64,000 bases of DNA from JABWCQ01 sp964587105 (GTDB taxonomy: Bacteria; Electryoneota; RPQS01), in NCBI GenBank assembly GCA_964587105.1, contig CAZPKG010000002.1, positions 1-64,000 on the forward strand. The letters are read 5' to 3'. This document shows positions 9,356-18,759 of this stretch, in pieces. Within the stretch, counting starts at the first letter, position 1; each line of letters begins with the position of its first letter. The translations under genes and the position numbers were made by a program. Under the pieces are notes generated by a model. The model ran no database searches and was not told the origin of the DNA. It worked only from the letters and a program-made list of their open reading frames with translations.

Positions 9356-10019
9356 GTCCGTCCTGATGTTCAGTCTTCACTTGATTTGATTCTTTGGGCA
9401 CCATACCACCTTTAGATTCATAAGCGGCGCTAAGTTTCTCCAAGTACTTTGCAGGCTCCTTCTTGATGTCCTTGATGCAACCTTTGCAACACAGCTTGAA
9501 GTACTGGTTGTCATAAACGAAGTCAATGGGATCGCCCATTTCTCCGCCAAAAGCTTCTCCGCTGACAATGCAAGTTTCTAACGGATAGCCGGGCTTCTGT
9601 TTGGCGATGATTGCGTCATCAAACTTCTTCATGAATTTGGCCTGGTCCTTCTCGAACTTTTCAGGGCACATATTGCAGCAGAACTTAACTTCGCGTCCAT
9701 CGTACACCTTCGTCACCGGGTCACCCATTTCGCCGAGCTTCTCGCCTGACACGATGCAGTAGTCGATCGGATAAGACAGTTTTGCCTCAGAGTGTGCGTC
9801 GGAAGAGGCAACCTTGGTGTCCATTTGATCGGCAGAAGCAAGCAGCACTCCCGATTGTTCATTACCACCAGAGAGACTCGCTGCCTGTACTGCGCAACAG
9901 CTCTCTGTTGTCATCTGATTGCCAGCGGCGTGATGATGCCCGGAGCCATGAGTTGCAATTGCACCAACAGCCATGGCCGCGACCATTGCGCCCATCGCGA
10001 TATACATTGTGATTCCCAT
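9339..10019 (-). CDS. Double YHS/TRASH metal-binding protein, membrane-anchored
   Basis: A 226-residue protein with an N-terminal hydrophobic segment (5-23), a short HGSGHHH stretch, and two tandem YHS-like domains: 83-135 (Cys88, Cys114, Cys115, Cys118) and 145-197 (Cys150, Cys177, Cys178, Cys181). Both contain the repeated phrase CIVSGE...GEMGDP, so they arose by duplication. YHS/TRASH domains bind soft metals such as copper. The protein most likely buffers or delivers periplasmic copper to the RND pump or to the YHS domain of the ATPase. It is co-transcribed with its neighbours and overlaps the next gene. Confidence 0.75.
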   Translation of the reverse strand: MGITMYIAMGAMVAAMAVGAIATHGSGHHHAAGNQMTTESCCAVQAASLSGGNEQSGVLLASADQMDTKVASSDAHSEAKLSYPIDYCIVSGEKLGEMGDPVTKVYDGREVKFCCNMCPEKFEKDQAKFMKKFDDAIIAKQKPGYPLETCIVSGEAFGGEMGDPIDFVYDNQYFKLCCKGCIKDIKKEPAKYLEKLSAAYESKGGMVPKESNQVKTEHQDGHEGHH

Positions 10020-10084
10020 TTTCGTTTCTCTTTCTGTTGTTTATGAGACCAAAGACCCGTGATAGAACATCCAATTCCGTAATG

Positions 10085-11572
10085 CTACAAGGCAGATCGG
10101 TAGATAATCCCATTCGGAAGAACACCTACACTGATAGTTGCTACGACTGCCCTTGATTCACAGTCAATTACAGAGACGGATCCGTCCATTTCGTTCGTGA
10201 CATAGGCCCGGCTGCCATCCGGCTTAAAGGTGATTCCATGCGCACGCGATCCTGTGGAAATATTCCCCACCCATGTACGCGCCACGAGATCAAAGACATG
10301 CACGGAACCGTTATCTTCATCGGCTACAAACACTTCACTTCGCGTTGGATTCTGGATCGCCTGACCAGGGGTGTAACCGAGCGCCAAAGTCGTATCCACC
10401 GCAAACGGTTCGACAGTGATTACTGTGATTGTCTTTGACACTTCGTTGGTCACCCATGCTTGGGTACCATCCGGCGTGATCCAGGCTCCTACTGGTCCGT
10501 TACCTACATTGACTTGCTGAACTGTCGCGGACTCCTCTAAGTGCACCTTTGAGACTGTCCCTGAGCCATTGTTCGCGGTCAAGGCGTGTTCGCCATCTGG
10601 AGTCAGCGTTACTTCAAGTGGTGATGATCCGACCATGTAGCTACCCACTTCAGCAAGTGTTGTGGCGGAATATTTGTGCACCATGTTGTGCATAGAATTC
10701 GCTGCGATGATGAATTCGCCATCGGAAGTCATTGTTGCGTTGTGAGTCATACCCTCAAAGGTAATCCGATTTGTTTCAAGCAATGTACGTGAATCCAGCA
10801 GGATAATCCTGGACATCATTGTTTCATTTCCCCCGCCGTGACCCCCATGACCTCCACTCGATTCATGTCCAGCGCTCAAATCCTCGTTCGGGTCTGATAC
10901 AATCAGCTTTGTGCGATCTGCCGAAAGATAGATGTGGTGTAGATAGCCAACCGAATCAATGGGCTGAATTCCAATCAGCGTGTTCGTCGCCGGGTCAATC
11001 ACAGCGATATCTCCCGATCCTCCGTCTGCAACAAAGACTACGTCCTGAGAAACGTCAAGCGTAATCTGATGGACGATTGCAGGGCCGGTCGAAAACGACG
11101 TTCGAATTTCATCATCGCTCATGCCACCCATCATCATCCCGTTACCCATTCCGCCCATCCCCATGGTGTCCATCATCATATGATACATCATGCCGTCCAT
11201 TCCCATCATCATTCCCATAAGGTGAACGGTGTAGGTCGTGTTCTCTTGCAGTGCTACAGTGGGCTGCATGGTCAGGATGGTGTTGTCGTTGTTCCATGAG
11301 TATGATACTGCAACCGGTACCATGCCAATTCCCCAACCTTGGTGCAGCATAAACATCTCATCCATGTGGTCCATGGCCATCATAGCGTGATCAAAGTTCA
11401 TCGTAATGGTCGACTGGGTTGACACATTTACGGCGTTATCTGCCGGCGCAATCGTCACAAGTACTTGGTCGTCGATAACCTGCGTGTTGTCATCATCGCT
11501 GTTATTGCAACCGATCAGAATAGAGATCGCAAGAATTGCTGGCAGCAGTAGAATGAAAGGAGTTTTTGACAT
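10085..11572 (-). CDS. Surface lipoprotein with Ig-like domain, Met/His-rich segment and YVTN/YncE-type beta-propeller
   Basis: I chose the ATG at 11572 because AAAGGA lies seven bases upstream and it gives a clean lipoprotein signal ending ISILIGC with lipidated Cys22; an in-frame frame continues to 11671 without support. After the signal come a bacterial Ig-like domain (LVTIAPADNAVNVSTQSTITMNFD), a remarkable stretch in which Met makes up roughly a third of the residues (around MMGMDGMMYHMMMDTMGMG), a His/Gly-rich loop (GHESSGGHGGHGGG), and repeats of the YVTN/YncE propeller type (TNEVSKTITVI, TNEMDGSVSVIDCESRAV). Met-rich segments commonly bind Cu(I). The place of the gene between the RND pump and the YHS proteins suggests periplasmic or surface copper binding. 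No catalytic residues are evident. Confidence 0.72.
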   Translation of the reverse strand: MSKTPFILLLPAILAISILIGCNNSDDDNTQVIDDQVLVTIAPADNAVNVSTQSTITMNFDHAMMAMDHMDEMFMLHQGWGIGMVPVAVSYSWNNDNTILTMQPTVALQENTTYTVHLMGMMMGMDGMMYHMMMDTMGMGGMGNGMMMGGMSDDEIRTSFSTGPAIVHQITLDVSQDVVFVADGGSGDIAVIDPATNTLIGIQPIDSVGYLHHIYLSADRTKLIVSDPNEDLSAGHESSGGHGGHGGGNETMMSRIILLDSRTLLETNRITFEGMTHNATMTSDGEFIIAANSMHNMVHKYSATTLAEVGSYMVGSSPLEVTLTPDGEHALTANNGSGTVSKVHLEESATVQQVNVGNGPVGAWITPDGTQAWVTNEVSKTITVITVEPFAVDTTLALGYTPGQAIQNPTRSEVFVADEDNGSVHVFDLVARTWVGNISTGSRAHGITFKPDGSRAYVTNEMDGSVSVIDCESRAVVATISVGVLPNGIIYRSAL

Positions 11573-11636
11573 GTGGGAGTCCTTTGAAATATGTGTCATT
11601 GCGTGACGAAGTGTATTAATCGTTATTGGAAAAATC

Positions 11637-14600
11637 TCAGCATGGAGCAAGCGTTGTCGCGGTATTCTCACTGTTGTCAGCAGGTGATTCCGGCCCGGCG
11701 ACGACTGTTTTGCGTTTCCACAGATAATAGATCGCCGGATAAACTAGCAATTCCAGAGCAAAAGAGGTAACCAATCCTCCTACCATTGGCGCGGCCACGC
11801 GTTTCATCAGGTCTGAACCTGCACCCGTAGACCACATAATGGGAAGTAGTCCAATGAAAGCGGCACACACGGTCATGGCTTTTGGGCGAACGCGCTTGAC
11901 GGCTCCATGTACGATTGCTTCAACTAAGTCTCCCGTGGTCCGCAATCGCCCTCCGGCCTTTGCTTCATTGTGCGAAAGATCGAGAAATAGCAACATGAAC
12001 ACGCCCGTTTCAGCGTCAAGCCCAAGCAGCGCAATCATGCCTACCCATGCTGCGATAGAAACGTTGTAACCGAGGAAATACATCAACCAAACGGCACCGA
12101 TGGCCGAGAAGGGAACTGCCAGCATAACCACAAACGACTTAAAGCTCGACTTCGTGTTCATGTAGAGGAGTCCAAAAATCAAAATCAGTGTCAGCGGAAT
12201 TATGAGCTTGAGCCGCTCTTTGACACGCAACATGTTCTCGTACTGACCGCTCCAGACCACTGAATAACCTGTGGGAATCTTTACTGATGCTGCCACGGCT
12301 TGCTTGGCATGCTCGACATATCCACCTACGTCAACCTTTGAAGGGTCAAAGTCCACGTAAACGTATCCCGCAAGCAGACCATTCTCATCGCGAATCATTG
12401 CCGGTCCTTCAACGAGTTTTATGTCTGCGATTTCGGACATCGGAATCTGCCCTTGGCCATTCGGCAGAGATATAAGTACACGTTGAAGCGCGTCGATATT
12501 GTCGCGGAAGTCTCGGGCATATCGTACATTGACACCATATCGTGCGCGACCTTCCACAGTTGTAGTCTGGTTGTCTCCCCCCACCGCTGTCATCACCATC
12601 ATGTTCGCGTCATCAACAGTCAGTCCATAGCGGGCAAGTTGGTCTCGGCGCAAATCAAAGTCAAGAAAATATCCTCCTGCAACGCGCTCTGCATAAACAC
12701 TTCGTGTATCCGGTACTCCTTGCAAGGCGGATTCCATTTCGACTGCGATTTGCTGAACAACGTTAAGATCGCTTCCCGATATCTTGATGCCCACAGGTGT
12801 GCGAATGCCCGTTGATAACATATCGAGGCGGGCTTTGATCGGCATCGTCCACGCGTTACTAATTCCGGGCAACTGCAGTCGCTCGTCCATCTCGCTGACA
12901 AGTTCGGCCTCTGTAATCCTGTCGCGCCATGCAGTTCTAAGTATTGACTTCAACCATTCAGGCGACCAACTTGAATACCAGCGAGGCTTCTCCCGCCATT
13001 CAGATTCGGGTTTCAACAAGATTGTCGTCTCCATCATCGTGAATGGAGCCGGGTCCGTAGATGTTTCGGCACGACCGGCTTTTCCAAATACGCGGTCAAC
13101 TTCAGGGAATGTCATGAGGAGCTTATCCTGCACCTGCAATGCCTTTTGCGCTTCAGCGACAGACATTCCGGGTTGAACCGCAGAAGGCATGTAAAGCAAG
13201 CTGCCTTCACGCAAGGGCGGCATGAATTCATGACCAAGCTGCATATAGACTGGGATGGTCAACGCGACTAACAGAAGACTTGCAAAGATCGTTGCTTTTG
13301 GGTGGCGAAGAACAAAGCGACAGGGCGGCTCATAAATCCTATGCAGGAACCTGCTGATAGGGTGCTTTTCCTCTGAGTAGTAAGTCCCAACCGCAAACTT
13401 CGTCGCAGTCCATGCAAGAAATCTGGGTCGAAACTTGAAAGGTTCAATCCGTGCAAACATCATTCGCAGCGCTGGATCAAGTGTGATGGCAAGCACCGCA
13501 GCAATCGCCATCGCAATGTTCTTTGAAAAGGCAAGTGGCTTGAACAACCGGCCTTCCTGATCTACCAACGTAAACACGGGAATGAAGGCGACCGCAATTA
13601 CTAATAGTGAAAAGAACACGGTTGGCCCCACCTCCATCAATGCGTCGAGTCGCACTTTGTGGAAGTCCCCTTTCATACCTCCGGCTTGCCAATGATAGAT
13701 CTTGTTGTACGCGTTCTCGACTTCGACAATCGCCCCGTCAACCAATACACCGACGGAAATCGCGATTCCGGCAAGCGACATAATATTCGCAGTTAAACCC
13801 ATCATGTACATTGGAATGAACGCCAATATCACACTAATTGGAATCGTGACAATGGGGATGGCGGCAGATGGGATATGCCAAAGGAAGATCAGGATGATAA
13901 TCGAGACAATGATGAGCTCTTCGATCAACTTGCCTTTTACTGTATCGATTGCGCGTCCGATTAATTCTGAACGATCATAGGTCGTGACGATTTCGACACC
14001 TTCGGGAAGCGAAGGCTTTAGCTCTTCAATCTTAGCCTTGATTCGTTCAATGACATTGAGCGCGTTTTCGCCCTGCCGCATGACGACAATCCCGCCTACT
14101 ACGTCGCCTTCACCATTGTAATCAGTAATACCCCGCCGCAACTCCGGACCGAGTGCAACCGTTGCGACATCTTTGACTGTAACCGGTGTCCCGCCTTCGG
14201 ACATAAGAACGAGCTGTTCCAGATCCGCGATGGACTCCACATACCCACGTCCCCGGACCATGTACTCACGGCCTGAAATCTCGACCAGCCTACCGCCGAC
14301 ATCATTGTTGCCCTTGCGTACCGCTTGTATGACAGCTTCAAGCGGCAGATTGTAGGCGGCTAGTGCATTGGGATCAACCGTAATCTGATACTGTCTGACC
14401 TGACCACCAACTGCGGCAACTTCTGCAACGCCGGGAACAGACGAGATCGCGTAACGAAGATACCAGTCCTGATAGCTGCGTAACTCGTCGCTTGTGTTCT
14501 TGCCCGAGCGATCAACGAGAGCATATTGAAAAACCCACCCAAGACTCGTTGCATCCGGTCCTAACTCCGTTTTTACACCGGCTGGCAGCTGTGCTGTGAT

Positions 14601-14963
14601 CTTGGAAAGATACTCCAGTACCCGTGTCCGCGCCCAGTAAATGTCTGTTCCGTCTTCGAAGATGACATAGACAAAGCTGTACCCGAAATCCGAGAAACCT
14701 CGGATGGCTTTTACTTTTGGTGCACCAAGCAGCGAACTGACGATCGGATATGTGACTTGATCCTCAATGATATCCGGGCTGCGGTCCCAACGCGAATATA
14801 CGATTACTTGTGTGTCAGACAAGTCGGGCAACGCGTCCAATGGAATGTTCTGCATGGTCCACGCAGCAATCACGATTGCCACAAGCGTCGCTGCAATGAC
14901 AAGCCAGCGATTCTCAGCAGAGAAACGGATGATGCGTTGGAGAACTGTTAAGTCTTCCTGCAT
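11637..14963 (-). CDS. cusA: CusA/CzcA-type heavy-metal efflux RND transporter
   Basis: The inner-membrane proton-driven pump of a tripartite metal efflux system, 1108 residues. It shows the RND pattern: N-terminal helix, large periplasmic loop, TM2-6 with the relay-like sequence ISVGVLVDGAIVEVENAYNK, a second large loop with EFMPPLREGSLLYMPSA, and a C-terminal helix bundle. HME-RND hallmarks such as DLSDTQVIVYSRWDRSPDIIEDQ near the N-terminus match CusA/CzcA. It is slightly longer than the usual 1030-1060 residues. The gene is two bases from the adaptor gene and shares its transcript with CPMHP-containing and YHS proteins, so copper or silver is the likely substrate; zinc or cobalt cannot be excluded from sequence alone. 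Confidence 0.92.
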   Translation of the reverse strand: MQEDLTVLQRIIRFSAENRWLVIAATLVAIVIAAWTMQNIPLDALPDLSDTQVIVYSRWDRSPDIIEDQVTYPIVSSLLGAPKVKAIRGFSDFGYSFVYVIFEDGTDIYWARTRVLEYLSKITAQLPAGVKTELGPDATSLGWVFQYALVDRSGKNTSDELRSYQDWYLRYAISSVPGVAEVAAVGGQVRQYQITVDPNALAAYNLPLEAVIQAVRKGNNDVGGRLVEISGREYMVRGRGYVESIADLEQLVLMSEGGTPVTVKDVATVALGPELRRGITDYNGEGDVVGGIVVMRQGENALNVIERIKAKIEELKPSLPEGVEIVTTYDRSELIGRAIDTVKGKLIEELIIVSIIILIFLWHIPSAAIPIVTIPISVILAFIPMYMMGLTANIMSLAGIAISVGVLVDGAIVEVENAYNKIYHWQAGGMKGDFHKVRLDALMEVGPTVFFSLLVIAVAFIPVFTLVDQEGRLFKPLAFSKNIAMAIAAVLAITLDPALRMMFARIEPFKFRPRFLAWTATKFAVGTYYSEEKHPISRFLHRIYEPPCRFVLRHPKATIFASLLLVALTIPVYMQLGHEFMPPLREGSLLYMPSAVQPGMSVAEAQKALQVQDKLLMTFPEVDRVFGKAGRAETSTDPAPFTMMETTILLKPESEWREKPRWYSSWSPEWLKSILRTAWRDRITEAELVSEMDERLQLPGISNAWTMPIKARLDMLSTGIRTPVGIKISGSDLNVVQQIAVEMESALQGVPDTRSVYAERVAGGYFLDFDLRRDQLARYGLTVDDANMMVMTAVGGDNQTTTVEGRARYGVNVRYARDFRDNIDALQRVLISLPNGQGQIPMSEIADIKLVEGPAMIRDENGLLAGYVYVDFDPSKVDVGGYVEHAKQAVAASVKIPTGYSVVWSGQYENMLRVKERLKLIIPLTLILIFGLLYMNTKSSFKSFVVMLAVPFSAIGAVWLMYFLGYNVSIAAWVGMIALLGLDAETGVFMLLFLDLSHNEAKAGGRLRTTGDLVEAIVHGAVKRVRPKAMTVCAAFIGLLPIMWSTGAGSDLMKRVAAPMVGGLVTSFALELLVYPAIYYLWKRKTVVAGPESPADNSENTATTLAPC

Positions 14964-14965
14964 CG

Positions 14966-16522
14966 TTAATTGCCTCCCACCGCTGATAGCGCCGCACGCA
15001 AGGAGGATTCTGAGTCTACAAGGAAGTTGGCACGCGTTACAACCGATTCTCCTTCGCTTAGACCCTCTACAATTTCAACTCTGTCGCTCGACTTCTCTCC
15101 AAGCTTGACGGAACGTGGTTCAAACCTACCCTCGCCCAATTCGACAAAGACATAGAATCCCCTTCCAGTCGGAATCAAGGCGTCAGACGGAATCGTCAAT
15201 GACTCGCGGCTTTCCCCTCTAAACATCACTTCTCCAAACATGCCTGGCTTCAGTTCACCGTCTTCATTTTGTACTTCAAGCCTAACTTTGGCCGTCCTGC
15301 TTTGCACGTCCAGAATCGGATCAACAAATGCCACTGTGCCGATAATCACACGATCAGGCAAAGCTTCGAATGACATGGACGCTCGAGTTCCAACATGTAC
15401 TTGCGCAAGATCAGGCTGGTACGCATCGGCCATAACCCAAACAACGTTCAAATCAGTTATCTCGTACGGAACAGCACCAGGTTCGAGTGTTGCGCCCTCG
15501 ACTACATCTTTCAAAGTTACAACTCCACTAACTGGAGAGGTAAAAGTCAATGCCTTAGTTGTTTCCCGAGTCTCCTCCAAGCGAACGATCGCAGACTCGG
15601 GTACGTCCCAATTCTTGAGTTTGTTTCGAACTGCAAACACAACCGCGTCGTACGTCGAAGCCTGAACGTCATTCGTGTTGTTCTCGTGATTCTCTAATGA
15701 AAGGAGATACTCTTGTTGTGCAGCAAGCAAATCAGGGCTATAAAGTGTGAACAATGGCTCTCCTCGCTTTACGGCACGACCTACGAAATCTACAAATACG
15801 TGCTCAACGAATCCTGCAACTTTGACGTTGATGTGGCTAACTCTTGTTGGGTCGATTTCGACGCGCCCGACTGTTCGCCAGCCTCCAGAAATGCCCGCTT
15901 TCTCGGCCTTAGCGATTCGCAGTCCGATTAACTGCTGTCGTTTAGGATCAATTTCAACCGCCGCACGATCTTTGACTTCAGTATCGCCGCTTGTATCCTC
16001 TTCGTACACAGGCAAATAGTCCATGCCCATCTCATCCTTGCGCGGAACAGGTGAAGTCTGATTTGGGTCCATTGGCGAACGATAGAAGGCCACCTTGTGT
16101 GACGATGACGAACTCGGCTTCGATTGATCAGATGCCGATCCTTTCATCTTAACAAGCTTCATTCCGCAGATTGGGCAATCTCCCGGGTGATCCTGAACGA
16201 TGGCAGGGTGCATAGGACACTGATATTTGTCAGAGCCAACAGAACTCGATTCCTTCTCGGTACTCTCGGACTTGCCACTCTTTGATTGAGTCGAATCAAC
16301 TTTCTTGAGAACGAGATTCATGCCACATATCGGGCACTTCCCCGGCTGATCCTGTTGAATCTGCGGATCCATAGGACAGGTGTAAATATCGGCGATCGTC
16401 GACTGCGTTGAATCGGCTCCGGCATGATCGCGATTGCCCCAGATTAGCCAACCACTAAGTCCTATACTCGCGATGAATGTCAGCGTTAACCACAGACGCC
16501 ATTTTGCAGATGCTGTCTTCAT
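14966..16522 (-). CDS. cusB: CusB-type periplasmic adaptor with heavy-metal-binding CPMHP modules
   Basis: The membrane-fusion protein that links the RND pump to the outer-membrane channel, 518 residues. An N-terminal membrane anchor (10-28) is followed by two heavy-metal-binding modules, YTCPMDP...CPICGM (47-70) and YQCPMHP...CPICGM (100-123), and a third degenerate copy, YRSPMDP...KDEMGMDYLPVY (147-173), which keeps the Met residues but has lost its Cys. The rest is the adaptor hairpin and beta-barrel (GWRTVGRVEIDPTRVSHINVK through LTIPSDALIPTGRGFYVFV). The modules should collect periplasmic Cu(I) for the pump. Located between the OMP and pump genes with 2-9 bp spacing. Confidence 0.92.
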   Translation of the reverse strand: MKTASAKWRLWLTLTFIASIGLSGWLIWGNRDHAGADSTQSTIADIYTCPMDPQIQQDQPGKCPICGMNLVLKKVDSTQSKSGKSESTEKESSSVGSDKYQCPMHPAIVQDHPGDCPICGMKLVKMKGSASDQSKPSSSSSHKVAFYRSPMDPNQTSPVPRKDEMGMDYLPVYEEDTSGDTEVKDRAAVEIDPKRQQLIGLRIAKAEKAGISGGWRTVGRVEIDPTRVSHINVKVAGFVEHVFVDFVGRAVKRGEPLFTLYSPDLLAAQQEYLLSLENHENNTNDVQASTYDAVVFAVRNKLKNWDVPESAIVRLEETRETTKALTFTSPVSGVVTLKDVVEGATLEPGAVPYEITDLNVVWVMADAYQPDLAQVHVGTRASMSFEALPDRVIIGTVAFVDPILDVQSRTAKVRLEVQNEDGELKPGMFGEVMFRGESRESLTIPSDALIPTGRGFYVFVELGEGRFEPRSVKLGEKSSDRVEIVEGLSEGESVVTRANFLVDSESSLRAALSAVGGN

Positions 16523-16531
16523 CTTGCCTTC

Positions 16532-17902
16532 CTATTGTTCAGTTGGGACAACTGTGTAACTCCCGAGCAAGCTCTGCCATTGACGGTATGTGGCCCAGGC
16601 TTTTGCGCGATACATAACAGAGTCAATTTGAGCCATGACCAAAATCATGCGCGCTTCTGAAAGTCCCATGTAGGGATACATTCCCGCCTGATAGTCAACG
16701 AGCGCCGAACGCCAGGCAGCTTCTGCTTGTTGCACGACTCTTCGATTCACGTCGTACTGGCTAATCGTTTCCGTAAACTCTGCGTGCATAAACCGTAATT
16801 CCTGCTGCAGGTTTAACACCGATTCTCTTTGCTCGCTTTGTCTGTCGCGATTCATCGCGCGAGCTTCCTGGATCCTCGCTTGCTGATTTCCCCGAGAAAA
16901 CAGCGGAAGCGGGGCGGACGCTTCTATAGTGACCATGTTGTCTTGCTTGATTGACTGCGAAATCGGTTCGCCTGTATGGGGATCTGTCCCCGTGCCGTTC
17001 AATGCTCCCCTTATTCCATAGGCAAGCTCTAACTTGATGTCCGGCCAATATTCAAGCTTGGCTCTTCGAAGTTCAAATTCAGTGGCTCGTGATTGCGCCT
17101 GTGCGATTCTGACTTGCGGAGTCGATGCATTTTCAGCCATTGCAAGTCCTGCGTTAAGGTCTATCAACGGAGGCAGACTATTCGGGAGAACAGGGTCAAT
17201 AAGAGTGCTGGCGTCAGCCCGTCCGATTGCATAGGCCAGCGCTGCACGTTTTTGGTCAATCTCCGACGCGTTCGCAAGCAATTTGAGATTCCACTCTTCT
17301 TGCTCAAGGCTCGCCCGTAACACTTCTGTCTGTGATCCCTTGCCAGTGGAAAGCAACGATGTTGCAGCCTCAACAGCCTGTTTTGTCAGCACGAGTCCTT
17401 GTTCCAGCGTTTGTTGCGTTTCCAGCGCGGCGGCTAAATCGTAATAAGCCATCGCAACCATCGCCGCCATCCGAAATCGCTCTTGGTCGATACTGGCTGT
17501 TGCAGCGCTGACTCTTGCTTCGCCTGCCCGCCTTGCAGCTCTCAGTTTCCCCGGGAAAGGAATCTGTTGCATTGCGCCAATCTGAAACATAGTCATCGGA
17601 TCCGCATGCACATCAAAACTCTCCGGAACATTCATTAGTCCGGCGCGCAATTCCGGATTCATCCACGAGTTGTTCATGTTAGCACGGCTTCTTTCCACAG
17701 CAATCATTGCCTGCATGCGTTCGATGTTGGGATGGGCCTTCCAAGATTCAGCAACATAACTCGCAAACAAGCTGTCGCTTTCAAACCCTTGTGCAGATGA
17801 ACTAATTGCACAAAGCACAATTAGAATCGACAAGGGGACTGCACGGGCCGAGAAGGCTAGTCGGTTCAATGTTGAGTGTAGTGATGACATGGCGTTGAGC
17901 AT
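16532..17902 (-). CDS. TolC-like outer-membrane efflux protein (CusC/CzcC role)
   Basis: The outer-membrane channel of the tripartite copper pump. The 456-residue product (452 if the ATG at 17890 is used) has a signal peptide ending near SAQG and two long helical repeats typical of the OEP family, for example AWKAHP-like start, NPELRAGLMNVPESF and AEFELRRAKLEYWPDIKLELAYGIRG-type segments. It is the first gene of the minus-strand copper block. A candidate sigma-54 promoter ends about 17 bases upstream of the first ATG, which would leave a very short leader and favours the second ATG. No good Shine-Dalgarno sequence is present. Confidence 0.85.
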   Translation of the reverse strand: MLNAMSSLHSTLNRLAFSARAVPLSILIVLCAISSSAQGFESDSLFASYVAESWKAHPNIERMQAMIAVERSRANMNNSWMNPELRAGLMNVPESFDVHADPMTMFQIGAMQQIPFPGKLRAARRAGEARVSAATASIDQERFRMAAMVAMAYYDLAAALETQQTLEQGLVLTKQAVEAATSLLSTGKGSQTEVLRASLEQEEWNLKLLANASEIDQKRAALAYAIGRADASTLIDPVLPNSLPPLIDLNAGLAMAENASTPQVRIAQAQSRATEFELRRAKLEYWPDIKLELAYGIRGALNGTGTDPHTGEPISQSIKQDNMVTIEASAPLPLFSRGNQQARIQEARAMNRDRQSEQRESVLNLQQELRFMHAEFTETISQYDVNRRVVQQAEAAWRSALVDYQAGMYPYMGLSEARMILVMAQIDSVMYRAKAWATYRQWQSLLGSYTVVPTEQ

Positions 17903-17918
17903 ATTTGATGACGATTAA

Positions 17919-17935
17919 GGCAATCTTTGGTCCAA
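17919..17935 (-). promoter_or_regulatory. Candidate sigma-54 (-24/-12) promoter of the copper operon
   Basis: On the minus strand the sequence TTGGACCAAAGATTGCC has the invariant GG and GC dinucleotides exactly 10 bp apart, with TGG at -24 and TTGC at -12. The middle of the -24 box deviates from TGGCAC. It lies directly before the first gene of an operon that encodes its own NtrC-type activator, which raises its credibility. The start of transcription would be near 17908. Confidence 0.5.
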
Positions 17936-18063
17936 AATCTAAGACAAGAATAACCAATTGCTTATGACAAAGAAAACGTCAAATGGTGAAAGAATGTAAC
18001 AATTCCGATTGAAAGGTGCTTTGTACAATGTGTGCAAAAGGCAGGAGTGGCTACCCCACAGCT

Positions 18064-18088
18064 AAAAAGATAGGGTTGCCCCTATCTT
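18064..18088 (-). terminator. Intrinsic terminator of the ubiquitin-like operon
   Basis: A perfect 9-bp stem between 18067-18075 and 18080-18088 (AAGATAGGG/CCCTATCTT) with a 4-base loop is followed, on the minus strand, by TTTTT. It begins four bases beyond the end of the E1-like gene, so it closes the Ubl-E2-JAB-E1 transcript. The last codons of E1 form a further hairpin (GCTACTGG...CCAGTAGC). Confidence 0.8.
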
Positions 18089-18091
18089 CAG

Positions 18092-18751
18092 CTACTGGCC
18101 TGCCAGTAGCGTCATAGTCGCCAAGTCAAGGACTATTCGCGCGGGAATAGTCTGGTCGCAGACATACCTTTTCGCAAAATTGCACACAAGCGAAGCAGCC
18201 ATCAAAGGCGTATAGCATATTGTCCGTGCCGTGCATGGTTCTTGAAGAGCTTGGTCATCTGGCACAATAGAGTTTGTGTATGCAACACGATCAGCCTTGA
18301 TCTGCGGTCTCACAGTGTGCACGATCAACGTCTCCAGTCCCATGCGGGCATCAAGATACAGTTGTACACTTGGTTGATCACGAATGACTTTCCAAATAGT
18401 CTCGCGTGACTTCATTGAATCCACAGCGGAGATGACAACGCCAGAAAGCTGCCGGCCATCGTATTGGATGCCAATCGTGTTTGGCAGCACACCGGTTTGA
18501 AGTTCGACCAGATTCGCAAATGCGTCTGCTTTCAGTAGACCGACATCAGACATCCCATAAGCCTGATTGCTGACATTGTGAATATCCACAACATCTGCAT
18601 CGAAGCAGGTCAGCTTGCAGACGCCCATCTTGGCGAGATACAAACCCGTGACGCTCCCAATGCTGCCGAGACCGATCAAAGTTACTTGCAATTTCGCAAG
18701 CGTCTCGGCATCGACAACATCTTGCTGCCTTAGAAATCGCATATCGTTCAT
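18092..18751 (-). CDS. ThiF/MoeB-family E1-like adenylyltransferase of the ubiquitin-like operon
   Basis: A compact 219-residue E1 core. The Rossmann nucleotide-binding motif IGLGSIGS (26-33) is followed by the acidic strand FDADVVDIHNVSNQ (50-63), which contains the Asp that contacts ATP and the N-x-x-N/Q signature, and by AVDSMKSRE (109-117) at the usual cross-over position. EPCTARTICY (171-180) holds two candidates for the thioester-forming cysteine (Cys173, Cys179). Such enzymes adenylate the C-terminal glycine of a ubiquitin-like protein. It lies eight bases after the JAMM peptidase and is the last gene of the operon. It has no E2 or rhodanese fusion. The E1 family is clear; that it acts on the Ubl at 20626 is inferred from the operon. 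Confidence 0.88.
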   Translation of the reverse strand: MNDMRFLRQQDVVDAETLAKLQVTLIGLGSIGSVTGLYLAKMGVCKLTCFDADVVDIHNVSNQAYGMSDVGLLKADAFANLVELQTGVLPNTIGIQYDGRQLSGVVISAVDSMKSRETIWKVIRDQPSVQLYLDARMGLETLIVHTVRPQIKADRVAYTNSIVPDDQALQEPCTARTICYTPLMAASLVCNFAKRYVCDQTIPARIVLDLATMTLLAGQ

Positions 18752-18759
18752 GTGGTCTC

